Assembly (NCBI GenBank): GCA_965205365.1 | Contig: CBDBGT010000010.1 | Location: forward strand, 124,001-188,000 | Direction of reading: 5' to 3' | Origin: JALZUR01 sp965205365 | GTDB lineage: Bacteria; Bdellovibrionota; Bdellovibrionia; Bdellovibrionales; UBA1609 | Length of the DNA: 64,000 bases | Shown here: piece by piece, positions 55,288 to 64,000 of the stretch | How positions within the stretch are numbered: position 1 is the stretch's first letter | Layout: each line of letters begins with the position of its first letter | Translations under genes and position numbers: made by a program | Notes under the pieces: generated by a model | What the model was told of the DNA's origin: nothing | Databases searched by the model: none | The model's input: the letters and a program-made list of their open reading frames with translations, nothing else

Positions 55288-55647
55288 CTACTTTAATGAG
55301 ACTTGAGTCCCTACCGAGTCGCAGTGAATATCTTTAAATGCAACCACATGATTTTCGCCATTAAAATCTGTAGTTTTAATATACAAAGCATTGTCAAAGA
55401 AGAGCCCATTTTTGGAATTAAATAAAATCTGCTTTGCTCCTTGAAGGCTTTCACTAACATAATAGACATTTTGAATTATATTGTTCTCAAGAGGCAGCTC
55501 ACACTTAATGACTCTTTTCTCACCTCTTACAGTACTTAAAGCACCTCTCTTAAGAGTTTGATTTAATTGAGTAAACCCTATTATAAATAAAAATAGAACC
55601 AACATGCTGTAAAAATATAGATTAGACTTTTTTATTAAAAATTTCAT
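55288..55647 (-). CDS. Small membrane-anchored hypothetical protein
   Basis: 119 residues. N-terminal signal anchor (SNLYFYSMLVLFLFIIGF), then about 85 residues probably in the periplasm with two cysteines. gagagga lies just before the ATG. No family recognised. It starts 11 bases after the decayed caspase-like gene on the same strand, so they may have been expressed together. Confidence 0.65.
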   Translation of the reverse strand: MKFLIKKSNLYFYSMLVLFLFIIGFTQLNQTLKRGALSTVRGEKRVIKCELPLENNIIQNVYYVSESLQGAKQILFNSKNGLFFDNALYIKTTDFNGENHVVAFKDIHCDSVGTQVSLK

Positions 55648-55796
55648 ATTTTCCTCTCTTAATATGAAAAACTACAGCAAAACCCATGCCATATAATTAA
55701 AATATCCCACTCAAATCCTGATTTACAAGAGTCTTCAAACCAATTGTCGTTTTTTTCATCAATAAATTCAATAACGTTAAGATTTTTGTTTAGATA

Positions 55797-56819
55797 ACCC
55801 GAGTTCGAACTTTTTTCAGGACCTAAGTGCTGGATAAATAAAAGATCATCTTAAGCCTTTTGTAAGATTTAGTTGTTTTTTACTGATCTGCAAAAAGGAG
55901 CCGAGAATCATCGAAGAGAATCAAATTGTAGAAATTTTTACTCTTGTTGACGACTTTATTTTAGGGTTAAACAAAGAACAGTCCAAACTCATACCCAGCA
56001 AAAGAAAGAGAGGTTTTCCTCCTGGGTTATCTGAGTCTGAAGTCATCACCATCTGTTTATTATTCCAATTTTCCGGCTTCAGAAATTTTAAAACTTTCTA
56101 TACAGGTTATGTTCAAAAATTTCTAAAACCTTATTTCCCAAAACTCTTCTCCTACAATAGGTTTGTGGAACTTAAAAAATCTTTAGCACCTCAAATTCTT
56201 ATTTTTTTACACTCACTTATGCAATCAAATATTTGCACAGGAATATCTGTTGTAGACTCCAGTCCCATTGTTGTTTGTAATAACAAAAGAATCGGTCGTC
56301 ACAAAACCTTTAAAGGACTTTGAAAACGTGGGAAATCAACAATGGGCTGGTTCTCTTTGGTTTTAAAGTTCACATAGTAATTTCTCACAAAGGGGAGCTC
56401 TTAAGTTTTACCATAACCCCAGGAAATGTTCATGATACAAAGCCTGTAGAGGGTTTAGCTGAGAATATTTTTGGAAAATTGTTTGGAGACAAAGGATATA
56501 TATCCCAAAAGCTATTTGAAAAATTGATGAGTAAAGGGGTTTAAGTCATAACAAATCTTAAATCCAATATGAAAAATAAGTTTGTTCCTCTTTTTGATAA
56601 ACTACTCCTGAGGAAAAGGTACATTGTTGAAACTGCTTTTGGGATTTTAAAGGAGGAATTTCATCTTGAACACTCAAGACACCGAAGCCCAAAAAACTTT
56701 GTGGTAAATTTACTTTCGGCACTAACGGCGTACTGTTTGCGTCCAAGAAAACCCTCTATTAGACTTCAAGTACTTGAAGAAAGGCTGCTTCAGTAGGTTT
56801 AGAAAGTCCGAACTCGGGT
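55797..56819 (+). mobile_element. IS982-family element H, full length but defective
   Basis: 1,023 bp with both terminal repeats and an exact 6-bp duplication tagata (55791-55796, 56820-56825). Sequence is very close to intact element G, yet the transposase has four lesions. The perfect duplication implies recent insertion of an already defective copy. Confidence 0.93.
55907..56796 (+). pseudogene. IS982-family transposase with lost start and three lesions
   Basis: The start is ATC instead of ATG at 55907. After KGL a TGA replaces Ala (near 56321), two bases are inserted in the GWFFGFK region (near 56352), and a TAA replaces Gln in GVQVI (near 56542). The last three are also in element C. 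Everything else is close to the intact copy G. Confidence 0.9.
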
Positions 56820-57046
56820 TAGATATTTATTAAAGACCTCTTTTTCATCAGAGAAGTTCATGGTGATAGTACAAACTCTGGGTTTAGAGGGGTCAATCTT
56901 GTCCACATCTTAAAGTTTAAAAATCTCACTTTTAGAAGAAAGAGAAACAGATTGAGACTTTATAAAATAGTTTTGGTAAAGAATAAAACTAAAAAGTATT
57001 GATAAACATACTGCTAGGATTAAAAAAACATTTTTTTATTTTTCAT

Positions 57047-57222
57047 AATATGATTATGGAATATTTTTCATTATAAAATAATTAGCCTTAAAGCTGATAG
57101 TTTTTTATGTAGAAAAATCACGCAATATGGATTTAGTAAATTTAAGTTAAAAATTCAGACTTGAGTATAAAAAAACTGACTTTCTAAAATACTAATTTGG
57201 AATCTTATTCATTAAAATAAGG
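57047..57222. other. Short intergenic stretch after the TonB operon
   Basis: AT-rich, no gene seen. It would contain the end of the TonB-operon transcript. Confidence 0.3.
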
Positions 57223-58461
57223 TTATTCTACCACAGTTTGAGACTGTATAAAACTCAACCAACCCCTTGCAGATTCAGACTTGTCTGCAATTTCTATAAA
57301 ACTCTGCCTAGAAAGATCTAATTTACCTAAATTAAAATAAGCCACTCCAAGTCCCATATAAACTTGCTCTTTATTATCTGATTCAAGCTTCATAGCTTTA
57401 ATAGATTGAAAAACAGACTTAGCCTCAAGCCACTTCTCTTCTGCTAAAAAAACCTGTCCTAATTGAATAGACATTCCTACTTGAGGGTTAGTTTTATGAA
57501 TTTCTTTTAAAACCTTAAGAGCTTTTTTATTTTCACGAGCACTCATATACGCAGATGCCAATTGCTTTTGAACTTTTAAAGTTTTTCTTTCTTTTTTACT
57601 AAGTTTTTTCTCAATCCACATGGCAGCTTTATAGGGAATATCAGTAGAGACCATTAGACTAGAAGCATTTTGAACCTGCTTATCACCACTAATAGTCCCC
57701 ATTAAATGACCCATCTGCAAAACTACTAGCCCTTCTTTTTCTTCATCAGTTGATAAGTGACTTGCCGCCCATTGTTTCCAGTACGCTTCTTTTTTGGGGT
57801 TTTGAGCAACAAGTATTTTTAAAACTTTAATGGCCTCTTTATACTTCTCATTTGCAAAATACAAACTAACAGCCATTGCAAGCCAAGACTCTTTAGGTTC
57901 TGGAGTTAAATCAATGGCTTTTTGAATGGCTTTTAAAGCTTTTTTTTTCTTTTTTTGCCCATATAAGGCACCTGCTAAAGTCGCATAGGCTTGACCACTT
58001 GGATTGGGAGCTACTGCCAGCCAAAAATTCATTATTTCTTCTGCTTTTTTATATTTTAAATTCATCATTTCAAGCTGACCAATAATATAAATAATCGATA
58101 ATGTGGGCGCTTGTGGCAATGAATCCATATCTAATGTTTTTTCAAAAGTTTTTAACGCTTTTTGGTTCTCTTCTTTTTGTGCATAGGCATAGGCTAGTGC
58201 TTGAAGCACTTGAGCATTCTCTGGTGGATTTGAAGCGGTCCTGACTACAAGTTTTTTAAAAGCTGTAAACGCTCTTTTTATTTCACCGGAACTTAGATCT
58301 TCTTGAGCTCTAATGAGAAGTTTATGTGTTCTTTCTGACAATGAAGCGCCAGGCCTCCTTGAGATTTTTTTCTTAAAGGCCTTTGTATTTTGTGAAAAAT
58401 CAAATGCTTCAGATGGTATTGAAAAAACATAAATTAATATAAAAAAAACTAATACCTTCAT
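57223..58461 (-). CDS. Exported TPR protein of the TonB system
   Basis: 412 residues. Signal peptide (KVLVFFILIYVFSIPSEA), then eight or more TPR units (AQALAYAYAQKEENQKALKT, YATLAGALYGQKKKKKALKA, VYMGLGVAYFNLGKLDLSRQ). It directly follows tonB with one base shared, the place of the TPR gene in TtpC-type TonB clusters of Vibrio and relatives, where it is thought to aid the complex in the periplasm. Confidence 0.83.
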   Translation of the reverse strand: MKVLVFFILIYVFSIPSEAFDFSQNTKAFKKKISRRPGASLSERTHKLLIRAQEDLSSGEIKRAFTAFKKLVVRTASNPPENAQVLQALAYAYAQKEENQKALKTFEKTLDMDSLPQAPTLSIIYIIGQLEMMNLKYKKAEEIMNFWLAVAPNPSGQAYATLAGALYGQKKKKKALKAIQKAIDLTPEPKESWLAMAVSLYFANEKYKEAIKVLKILVAQNPKKEAYWKQWAASHLSTDEEKEGLVVLQMGHLMGTISGDKQVQNASSLMVSTDIPYKAAMWIEKKLSKKERKTLKVQKQLASAYMSARENKKALKVLKEIHKTNPQVGMSIQLGQVFLAEEKWLEAKSVFQSIKAMKLESDNKEQVYMGLGVAYFNLGKLDLSRQSFIEIADKSESARGWLSFIQSQTVVE

Positions 58462-59102
58462 TAAACACCATCCAGCTTAAAATCAATTTGAATACCATGT
58501 CCTTTTACAGCATAGGGTTTTCCATTTTTTACAGGTGGTTTATATTTATATTTACTCGCTGCACTTACAGCTGCACGATTAAAAACCCTTCTTGGACTTG
58601 AGCTTACTACTCTTACATTACTAACTGATCCATCAGGCTGAATATCAACTAGCATCTGAACAAAACCTTCTACGCCTTTCATTGCTGCTTCTCTTGGGTA
58701 CTGGGGGTCAACTTTTACTATTGGCACCATTTCTGAATCTGAAGATCCCGTAACACCAACTCCACCAATAAAAGGGCCTGTTCCTAAATCTAAGCCTAAC
58801 GCCAACGGCACAGCCTGCATTTGTGGTCTAGGGTTTTGAGGTTTATTTATCTTAGCAACCTTAGGTTTTGGAATATCTGGCTGTTTTTCAACCTTGGGAG
58901 GCTTTTTAGGCTTTATACGATCACGCTCATTTAACTCGCTTGGACGAATATTTCTTAAAAAAGAAAGATCCACTTTATCTTTTCCATTAAGTACCCCTGA
59001 TGGTTCAGTAACAATATAACCAATCCCTAAAAAAATTAACAAGATTACAATTAAAGCTCCACCTATATTAAAACTTTTCTTAAAATCTAATAAGAATTTC
59101 AC
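58461..59102 (-). CDS. tonB: Energy transducer TonB
   Basis: 213 residues. One N-terminal membrane helix (IGGALIVILLIFLGIGYIV), a Pro/Lys-rich periplasmic spacer (KPKKPPKVEKQPDIPKPKVA), then the TonB C-domain: VDPQYPREAAMKGVEGFVQM carries the Y-P motif, and VFNRAAVSAASKYKYKPP closes the fold. Passes proton-motive energy from ExbB/ExbD to outer-membrane receptors. Confidence 0.92.
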   Translation of the reverse strand: MKFLLDFKKSFNIGGALIVILLIFLGIGYIVTEPSGVLNGKDKVDLSFLRNIRPSELNERDRIKPKKPPKVEKQPDIPKPKVAKINKPQNPRPQMQAVPLALGLDLGTGPFIGGVGVTGSSDSEMVPIVKVDPQYPREAAMKGVEGFVQMLVDIQPDGSVSNVRVVSSSPRRVFNRAAVSAASKYKYKPPVKNGKPYAVKGHGIQIDFKLDGV

Positions 59103-59509
59103 TAGTTAGTCGACTCTTTTGCAGCAATGGAAATATCCTCCACTCCAGCAAGTTTAATTTGATCCATGACATTAACTAAAACACCTGTTTTAGACCCTAG
59201 ATCAGCTTGAATTATTACAGCTCCTTCAGGACTTTCAGCATGAAGCCTTTCTATATTCGCCCTAACTGATCTAATGTCCACTTGTCTCTTATCAACCCAA
59301 ATCTCATCATTAACCCCAATAGCTACAAATATAGAAGCATTTTCTTTTTTCTTAGCAGTTTTTGCCGAAGGTCGACTAACCTCTAAACCCGCCTCTTTTA
59401 CAAATGAAGTTGTTACAATAAAAAAAATCAGCATAATAAATGTCACATCTAACATTGGTGTTAAATCTATTCCAGCCTCACTAGATGAACCTTTTTTTCT
59501 TCTTCTCAT
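59102..59509 (-). CDS. exbD: ExbD-type proton channel subunit
   Basis: 135 residues. IDLTPMLDVTFIMLIFFIVT is the single membrane helix with the essential Asp of ExbD/TolR, followed by a small periplasmic domain (VIIQADLGSKTGVLVNVMDQ). It overlaps tonB by one base. Confidence 0.93.
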   Translation of the reverse strand: MRRRKKGSSSEAGIDLTPMLDVTFIMLIFFIVTTSFVKEAGLEVSRPSAKTAKKKENASIFVAIGVNDEIWVDKRQVDIRSVRANIERLHAESPEGAVIIQADLGSKTGVLVNVMDQIKLAGVEDISIAAKESTN

Positions 59510-59510
59510 G

Positions 59511-60032
59511 TTATTCTCCGCTTTTTAAAGCAAAAGTTTCTAACAAAGTTAATTCAAGCTTTGCTTTATCATGTTTAATTTTATTAATTCCAAGAAGACC
59601 AATTAAAGCAATAATCATACTCACCATTGTAGGAAGGGTTGCTTGAGAAACTCCACCTGCCATAAGCCTAGGGTTACCTAAGCCTTTATGAGCCATGACA
59701 TCAAAAACTGCAATCATTCCAGTTACTGTTCCAAGTAAACCAAACAACGGACACATAAATATAATCACCTCAATTAAGGATATTCTTTTATTAAGTACGC
59801 TCTTTAAACGAGAAACTGAGTACTCTCTTTCATATAAAGCTCTCCAGTCAGATCTATGTAAACAATTTAAACTTTTAAGTTCTTTTTTAACTAAGTCTAA
59901 AAATTCATGTTTATAAAAATAAATTCTTTCTCTTAATAAGCAGCCTAAAACTAAGGCCATTGCAAATAAAAGCCAAAGAATATCTCCTCCAGACTCCATA
60001 AGCACTACAAAAGGTTCAAAAAATTTAAACAT
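59511..60032 (-). CDS. exbB: ExbB-type proton channel subunit (short)
   Basis: 173 residues with three membrane helices. CPLFGLLGTVTGMIAVFDVM, ATLPTMVSMIIALIGLLGIN are the MotA/TolQ/ExbB signature helices. This is the second, short ExbB of the cluster (ExbB2 position). One base before exbD. Confidence 0.92.
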   Translation of the reverse strand: MFKFFEPFVVLMESGGDILWLLFAMALVLGCLLRERIYFYKHEFLDLVKKELKSLNCLHRSDWRALYEREYSVSRLKSVLNKRISLIEVIIFMCPLFGLLGTVTGMIAVFDVMAHKGLGNPRLMAGGVSQATLPTMVSMIIALIGLLGINKIKHDKAKLELTLLETFALKSGE

Positions 60033-60038
60033 TACTCC

Positions 60039-61379
60039 CTAACCTTTTAAAATGTTTTTAGACAATAAACCAATACTCTGTTCTTCTAAAACTGTAAGTA
60101 TTCCTTCTGCTTTATTATTTAAAAAATTATGAACCAAAAGCAAAGGTATTGCACAAATAAGACCGAGCACTGTTGTAATTAAAGCCTGAGATATACCGCC
60201 TGCCATAATTGCAGGGTTACCAGTTCCAAAAAGAGTAATGGACTGAAAGGTTGCAATCATACCAGTCACTGTTCCAAGCAAACCCATTAAAGGAGCAATT
60301 GCTGCAAAAAGTTTAATAGTTCCAAGTCTTTTTTCAAAGGGGGCAGAGTTTTTAATAAGCTGCTCTTCAAGCTTGAGCTCAACAACATCCTTATCTAAAT
60401 TATTGTACCCATTAAATGATTTTAAAATTCGACCAAGAGCGTTTTCTTCATTTGGAGTATTGCTTTCCATCTGATCTTTAATTTTTGACTCCTCTTTTGC
60501 TAAAAAGAAAAATCTCTCAACTGAAAGTCCAAGGCCTATTAATAATACCGTAAAAATACAGTACCCAACAACACCACCTTGTTGAAAGCGTTCAAATAAA
60601 GTAGGAGCTTCAATTAACATATTAAGTAACGCACCTTTTGTTGGGTCAATTGAAACACTTTCAACAGTTCCAGCTTGAGCCTTTTGAAGATCACCTAAGC
60701 CACTTCTAAAGCGACTTGAGGGTTGCCTTTGTAAATAGGATAGTGACCCTGTTTCTGGGGTAAAATTTAAAAATCTTTTGTCTTTAGCAACATTAAAAGA
60801 ACCTATTCTAAGAACCTCTCCTTGAGCCGTCTTACCATCACTGCCAATAACATCAGTTTTATAAGACACTACTTTTCCAGACTCTGTCATCTCTCGAGTC
60901 AGTTCATACCAAAGTTTCTCTAAAGCTGTTGCTGAAGGAAGAGCCTTCTTATCTGTTAAAGAATTTAAAAACTCACCTCTACCTTTAAACTGAGTAGAAA
61001 TCACTGAGCTTTCCACAACTCCTCTAAAGTCTCCTGAAACCTGCCTAACCACACCAAAAACTTCACCTAAGGTTCCAACAGCTATGTTTAACTCTTCTTC
61101 TAAAATTGCTAATTGTTTCTCATTATTATCAAATACAAGGGTCAGCCTTTTGCCTTCAGCTTCTAAAGCAGTAAGTTCAGATTTTCCTTTACTTAAAAGA
61201 GCAGCTTGATTGTTTTTTTTTAATCTAAACTCAGCTTCTCTTTGTTGCCATAAAGCTGAGCTTTGTTGAGCTTCACCTTGAACAGATTTCAAAAGTTCAT
61301 TAAGATTTTTAAGAGTTGGAGCAGAATAAGATACTGATGATAATAAAGTTAAAAATGGTATAACTACTAATAATCTCAT
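60039..61379 (-). CDS. TtpC-like long ExbB-family protein
   Basis: 446 residues. Signal peptide (LLVVIPFLTLLSSVSYSAP), a periplasmic coiled-coil and beta region (about 20-260), then a MotA/TolQ/ExbB domain (MGLLGTVTGMIATFQSITLF, ALITTVLGLICAIPLLLVHN). This build is that of TtpC, needed by TonB2-type systems in Vibrio. It sits between DUF3450 and the short exbB, the usual order. Confidence 0.88.
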   Translation of the reverse strand: MRLLVVIPFLTLLSSVSYSAPTLKNLNELLKSVQGEAQQSSALWQQREAEFRLKKNNQAALLSKGKSELTALEAEGKRLTLVFDNNEKQLAILEEELNIAVGTLGEVFGVVRQVSGDFRGVVESSVISTQFKGRGEFLNSLTDKKALPSATALEKLWYELTREMTESGKVVSYKTDVIGSDGKTAQGEVLRIGSFNVAKDKRFLNFTPETGSLSYLQRQPSSRFRSGLGDLQKAQAGTVESVSIDPTKGALLNMLIEAPTLFERFQQGGVVGYCIFTVLLIGLGLSVERFFFLAKEESKIKDQMESNTPNEENALGRILKSFNGYNNLDKDVVELKLEEQLIKNSAPFEKRLGTIKLFAAIAPLMGLLGTVTGMIATFQSITLFGTGNPAIMAGGISQALITTVLGLICAIPLLLVHNFLNNKAEGILTVLEEQSIGLLSKNILKG

Positions 61380-61382
61380 GAA

Positions 61383-62153
61383 TTACCCTTCCACCTCTGA
61401 CTTAACTACAGGAACTGTTAATAACGTTGGAGCTTTTTGTTTCTTAGCAACTTTAAGCCCATTTTTTAGTGCGCTCTTATAAGCTCTCTCTAAATTCACA
61501 AACTTTCCCTTAACTTTATCCCAACGACCAAAAGACTTCCCATCAAGTCCTCTATACATAAGAGAAAGTCTTCCTACTCTTAAGAACTCAACAGAAAGCT
61601 CATCTCCCAAAGGAGAAATTACTTTACCGTTATATGCCTCAATAGTACGACCATATTCATTCTCAATTTGGTAAGCCTCAAGAACTCTTCTAAATTTTTC
61701 AGATGTTGAAACATCTGCTCTAACCATAAGAGCATCTAAATCAACTATCCTCTTTGCTCTCTCCTCTTTTAAAAACGGCACATCTAACTTTACAAAAAGT
61801 TTAATAGAATCTAACATTTTAGCCACAAGAGGAAGAACTTCTTTCTTAAGGTTAGCGACACTCTTCATTTTTTCTTTAATTAAAATCATTTCTTTAGCTT
61901 GAGACTCTATAAGGTTTCTCATTTGCTCATTATAAGCTTTCATGTTTTCAATCTGTTTTAAAATCACTTTATACTCTCTTAAATCAGACTCTGTCTTATG
62001 AACGTAAGCATTAACCTTTTTCTGAGAAGAGCGCCCTGCCTCATCACTTTGAGCTTGAACATTTACTGCTTTCTTTAAAACTTCTTTAGATTGCTGAGCC
62101 TTTACTAAAAAAGCCCCTAAAGACAATGTTATTAGAATTACATATTTTTCCAT
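61383..62153 (-). CDS. DUF3450 periplasmic coiled-coil protein
   Basis: 256 residues. Short signal peptide (KYVILITLSLGAFLVKA), a long coiled coil (about 30-110), then the DUF3450 domain (RVLEAYQIENEYGRTIEAYN, FLRVGRLSLMYRGLDGKSFG). It is regularly found in front of ttpC. Four bases separate the two. Confidence 0.87.
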   Translation of the reverse strand: MEKYVILITLSLGAFLVKAQQSKEVLKKAVNVQAQSDEAGRSSQKKVNAYVHKTESDLREYKVILKQIENMKAYNEQMRNLIESQAKEMILIKEKMKSVANLKKEVLPLVAKMLDSIKLFVKLDVPFLKEERAKRIVDLDALMVRADVSTSEKFRRVLEAYQIENEYGRTIEAYNGKVISPLGDELSVEFLRVGRLSLMYRGLDGKSFGRWDKVKGKFVNLERAYKSALKNGLKVAKKQKAPTLLTVPVVKSEVEG

Positions 62154-62170
62154 TTTATATTTCCTAATAA

Positions 62171-64000
62171 TTAAAACGAATGCCTATAATTTACAAAGGC
62201 ATACCTTCCCCAATCACTGTAAATATTTGATGCTAGACCTGAAAATTTATCAAAGGGAGGAGTGGTTCCAAGAATATTTTTTATACCAATTTTTAATTCA
62301 TCTTTTTTTGTAATCTTAGAAAGGTATGTTACATCATGCTCAACATATGTTTTAATTCTGTTATATCTATTTGCTGTTTTTTGACCTGCTATAATTTTAT
62401 GATCAAGTTTTATTATATGACCTCTAACTGGGGAATAAGACAAACTAATATTGTTTTTCCATTTAGGAAGTCCATGATCGTCTAAATAGTCTACTGTTGG
62501 CAAGCCTTCAAATAAACCTTGTGTATATTTAAATGAATGGGAGTGCTCATCAGAAATTCTAAAATTACCAATTTTAGTTGAAAAAGTGTAGGACACTTCT
62601 AGATCAACACCAGCTTGCTTTCTTGTGGATAGGTTCTGAGTTGGAACTGTTATACCATTATTCCCTGCCGTACTACTAATAAACCCAGTGGGTCCTCTGT
62701 CAATTGTAATACCACGAGCATTTAACAGCGCTATCTTTCCAGCAAGCTCTGCTCTAGTAATCAATTCCAAATCAGCACCAATTACATTAGAAATATCAGC
62801 AAACCAACCATCTACCACAAAAGATAATCCTCGAATAGGTTCATAGACCGCGCCTAAATTATATGTAAGCGCTTCCTCAGCTTTAAGACTTTCAGGAGCT
62901 TTACTAGTAGCAAGCCATTGTTGAGGAGAGCAGTTTCTATTTTCTTCACTACGCCCAGTGTCCTCACACGCTTTTTGATCAATAAAAAAAGGAAAACCTC
63001 TACTTCCTGCAGAATAAAGCTCCTGCATTAACGGAGCTTTATAACCTTTTGCAACAGAACCCCTTATCATTAAATTCTTCATAATTGAATACTTAATAGC
63101 TGCTTGTGGACTAAATGCAGTTCCATAGTCACTAAACAAGTCAAACCTTGCTGCAGCCTGAAGCTCTAGTTGTTTTAGAAGTGGAGTAACTACCTCTACG
63201 TAGGCAGAACCAATATCTCTATTGCCTCCACCGTTTATTCCAGCTCCACCAGTAGAGTTTCCCCTAGACGTTTCAGGATCAGCCTCTGTTGCGTAGTAAA
63301 AGTGGTTATATTGAACTCCCAAGGCCATACTCACAGGAAGTCTGTTCCAAGGAAGCTCCACTAACTCACCAGATATATTTAAATCAGTTGAATATGTAAT
63401 TGATTTTGTTTTTTGATAAGGGGCAAATGGCGAGTCTCCTAAATCGGCAGCTGAGCGATTTGGGTCATAAGGATTAAATGCACCTGATGATAAAATAGCA
63501 TTAAAAGCATCTTTTTTAAAATACCCATTAGGTGATACATCGTTGGTATCAGTAAAACCATAACCCACTCTTGCATTAAAAACCCAAGTTTCTTTAAACT
63601 CTCTTTCTAATTGAGCCATGGCATTGTATGCATTACTTGTTAAATTTGACACCCTATTCCCGCCCTCAGCCACTCTATAGCTTAACGATACAATGTTTCC
63701 CATTGTTGCTAATTCTTCAGGAGTAAAAGCGTTCCACCCTATAATAGCCGATTTAGCCACAGAAAAACTGCCTGGACTTGGCGCATATATCCAATTAGTA
63801 TTTTGCTGAGACAACATGGTTACAATATCTAAATTTGTTCTAGAGTTAAACCTTTTATTATAATTAAGATAGGTAGAATATTGCTTAATTTCAGGTATAT
63901 TTGATGCCTCATTTGCAAAAGCATAACGACAAAACTCATTCCCACTCCCGTCATCTTCTACATAAGAATACTGTGAAGAGTCAGCCTTACATGTAGCCAC
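62171..64000 (-). CDS. TonB-dependent outer-membrane receptor, 5' end outside window
   Basis: At least 609 residues of barrel; the plug and N-terminus lie beyond 64000 (the GTG at the edge is not the real start). TonB-dependent-receptor blocks: MIRGSVAKGYKAPLMQELYS (the R-G-S...GYKAP strand), KAEEALTYNLGAVYEPIRGL, QAGVDLEVSYTF, and a C-terminal beta-signal ending in NYRHSF. Four cysteines sit in an extracellular loop (ACEDTGRSEENRNC region). Its place at the head of the TtpC/TonB operon makes it a likely client; the ligand is unknown. Confidence 0.88.
   Translation of the reverse strand: MATCKADSSQYSYVEDDGSGNEFCRYAFANEASNIPEIKQYSTYLNYNKRFNSRTNLDIVTMLSQQNTNWIYAPSPGSFSVAKSAIIGWNAFTPEELATMGNIVSLSYRVAEGGNRVSNLTSNAYNAMAQLEREFKETWVFNARVGYGFTDTNDVSPNGYFKKDAFNAILSSGAFNPYDPNRSAADLGDSPFAPYQKTKSITYSTDLNISGELVELPWNRLPVSMALGVQYNHFYYATEADPETSRGNSTGGAGINGGGNRDIGSAYVEVVTPLLKQLELQAAARFDLFSDYGTAFSPQAAIKYSIMKNLMIRGSVAKGYKAPLMQELYSAGSRGFPFFIDQKACEDTGRSEENRNCSPQQWLATSKAPESLKAEEALTYNLGAVYEPIRGLSFVVDGWFADISNVIGADLELITRAELAGKIALLNARGITIDRGPTGFISSTAGNNGITVPTQNLSTRKQAGVDLEVSYTFSTKIGNFRISDEHSHSFKYTQGLFEGLPTVDYLDDHGLPKWKNNISLSYSPVRGHIIKLDHKIIAGQKTANRYNRIKTYVEHDVTYLSKITKKDELKIGIKNILGTTPPFDKFSGLASNIYSDWGRYAFVNYRHSF

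Larger units (their letters stand above)
55659..57046 (-). pseudogene. Decayed second caspase-like lipoprotein-type gene, split by IS982
   Basis: Read on the minus strand from the ATG at 57046: MKNKKMFF, then after one lost T (57031-57037 region) LILAVCLSILFSFIL, a membrane start. After a TAA near 56908 comes DVDKIDPSKPRVCTITMNFS and DEKEVFNKYL, then the IS982 element, then NKNLNVIEFIDEKNDNWFED and WDILIIWHGFCCSFSY to a stop. This aligns with SIDKNKPTVCTITINSHDER and DVLVVSGHFGGSFFG of the gene at 25839. The target duplication (tagata) keeps the frame in both flanks. The Cys-motif half and HEAT part are gone. Confidence 0.75.

Noticed and set aside
1..64000. Search for a DGR reverse transcriptase, template repeat, CRISPR array or cas genes
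   Set aside because: None seen on either strand, so the DGR idea rests on the variable-region look alone.
1..64000. tRNA or rRNA genes
   Set aside because: No cloverleaf-like or rRNA-like stretch noticed in the gaps by eye; a covariance-model scan would be needed for certainty.

Overview
The window is low in GC (roughly one third) and comes from a Gram-negative bacterium with a lipid A outer membrane: it carries lpxC, tamA/tamB and a TonB-type energy system. Gene content and style (many lipoproteins and TPR proteins, competence genes, succinylase-type DAP synthesis) suggest a Bdellovibrionota-like lineage. That placement is an inference; no rRNA or other marker is present to prove it.

Layout. 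1-8.8 kb is an accessory zone: a partial trypsin-like protease, a lipoprotein whose C-terminus looks like a hypervariable (DGR-type) segment, dprA, a LysM protein, a minimal ComEC, a damaged toxin-antitoxin pair and several IS982-type remnants. 8.85-19.7 kb is core: ald, lpxC, a TPR protein, efp, an unknown gene, tamB, tamA. 19.9-23.3 kb is an MnmC-like methyltransferase gene split by an ISL3-family element that was itself split by an IS630-family element. 23.3-29 kb holds a YhcC-like radical SAM gene, an IS5-family element and a lipoprotein joining a caspase-like domain to HEAT repeats, cut in two by an IS1595-family element. 29-34.8 kb holds gpmA, a DedA protein, fadD, a conserved unknown and a c-type haem outer-membrane protein. 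34.9-47.7 kb is the purine operon purM-N-X-B-C-S-Q-L-F on the minus strand, with an array of small exported proteins on the plus strand between purM and purN. 47.9-54.9 kb carries infC (AUU start), thrS, lysA, lysC, an M14 peptidase and dapD. 55-57 kb is a second, decayed copy of the caspase-like gene, cut by an IS982 element. 57.2-64 kb is an operon for a TonB-dependent receptor and a TtpC-type TonB/ExbB/ExbD system.

Mobile DNA dominates the accessory parts. One IS982-family type is seen nine times: one intact, two near full length, three internally deleted mini-elements, two partial ends and one solo end. Target duplications let the pre-insertion state be rebuilt for four broken loci: the mnmC-like gene, both caspase-like genes and the exported-protein array.

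The observations most worth following are the tandem array of exported proteins with a swapped variable segment, the DGR-like C-terminus at 2.6-2.73 kb, and the caspase-like plus HEAT lipoprotein family.
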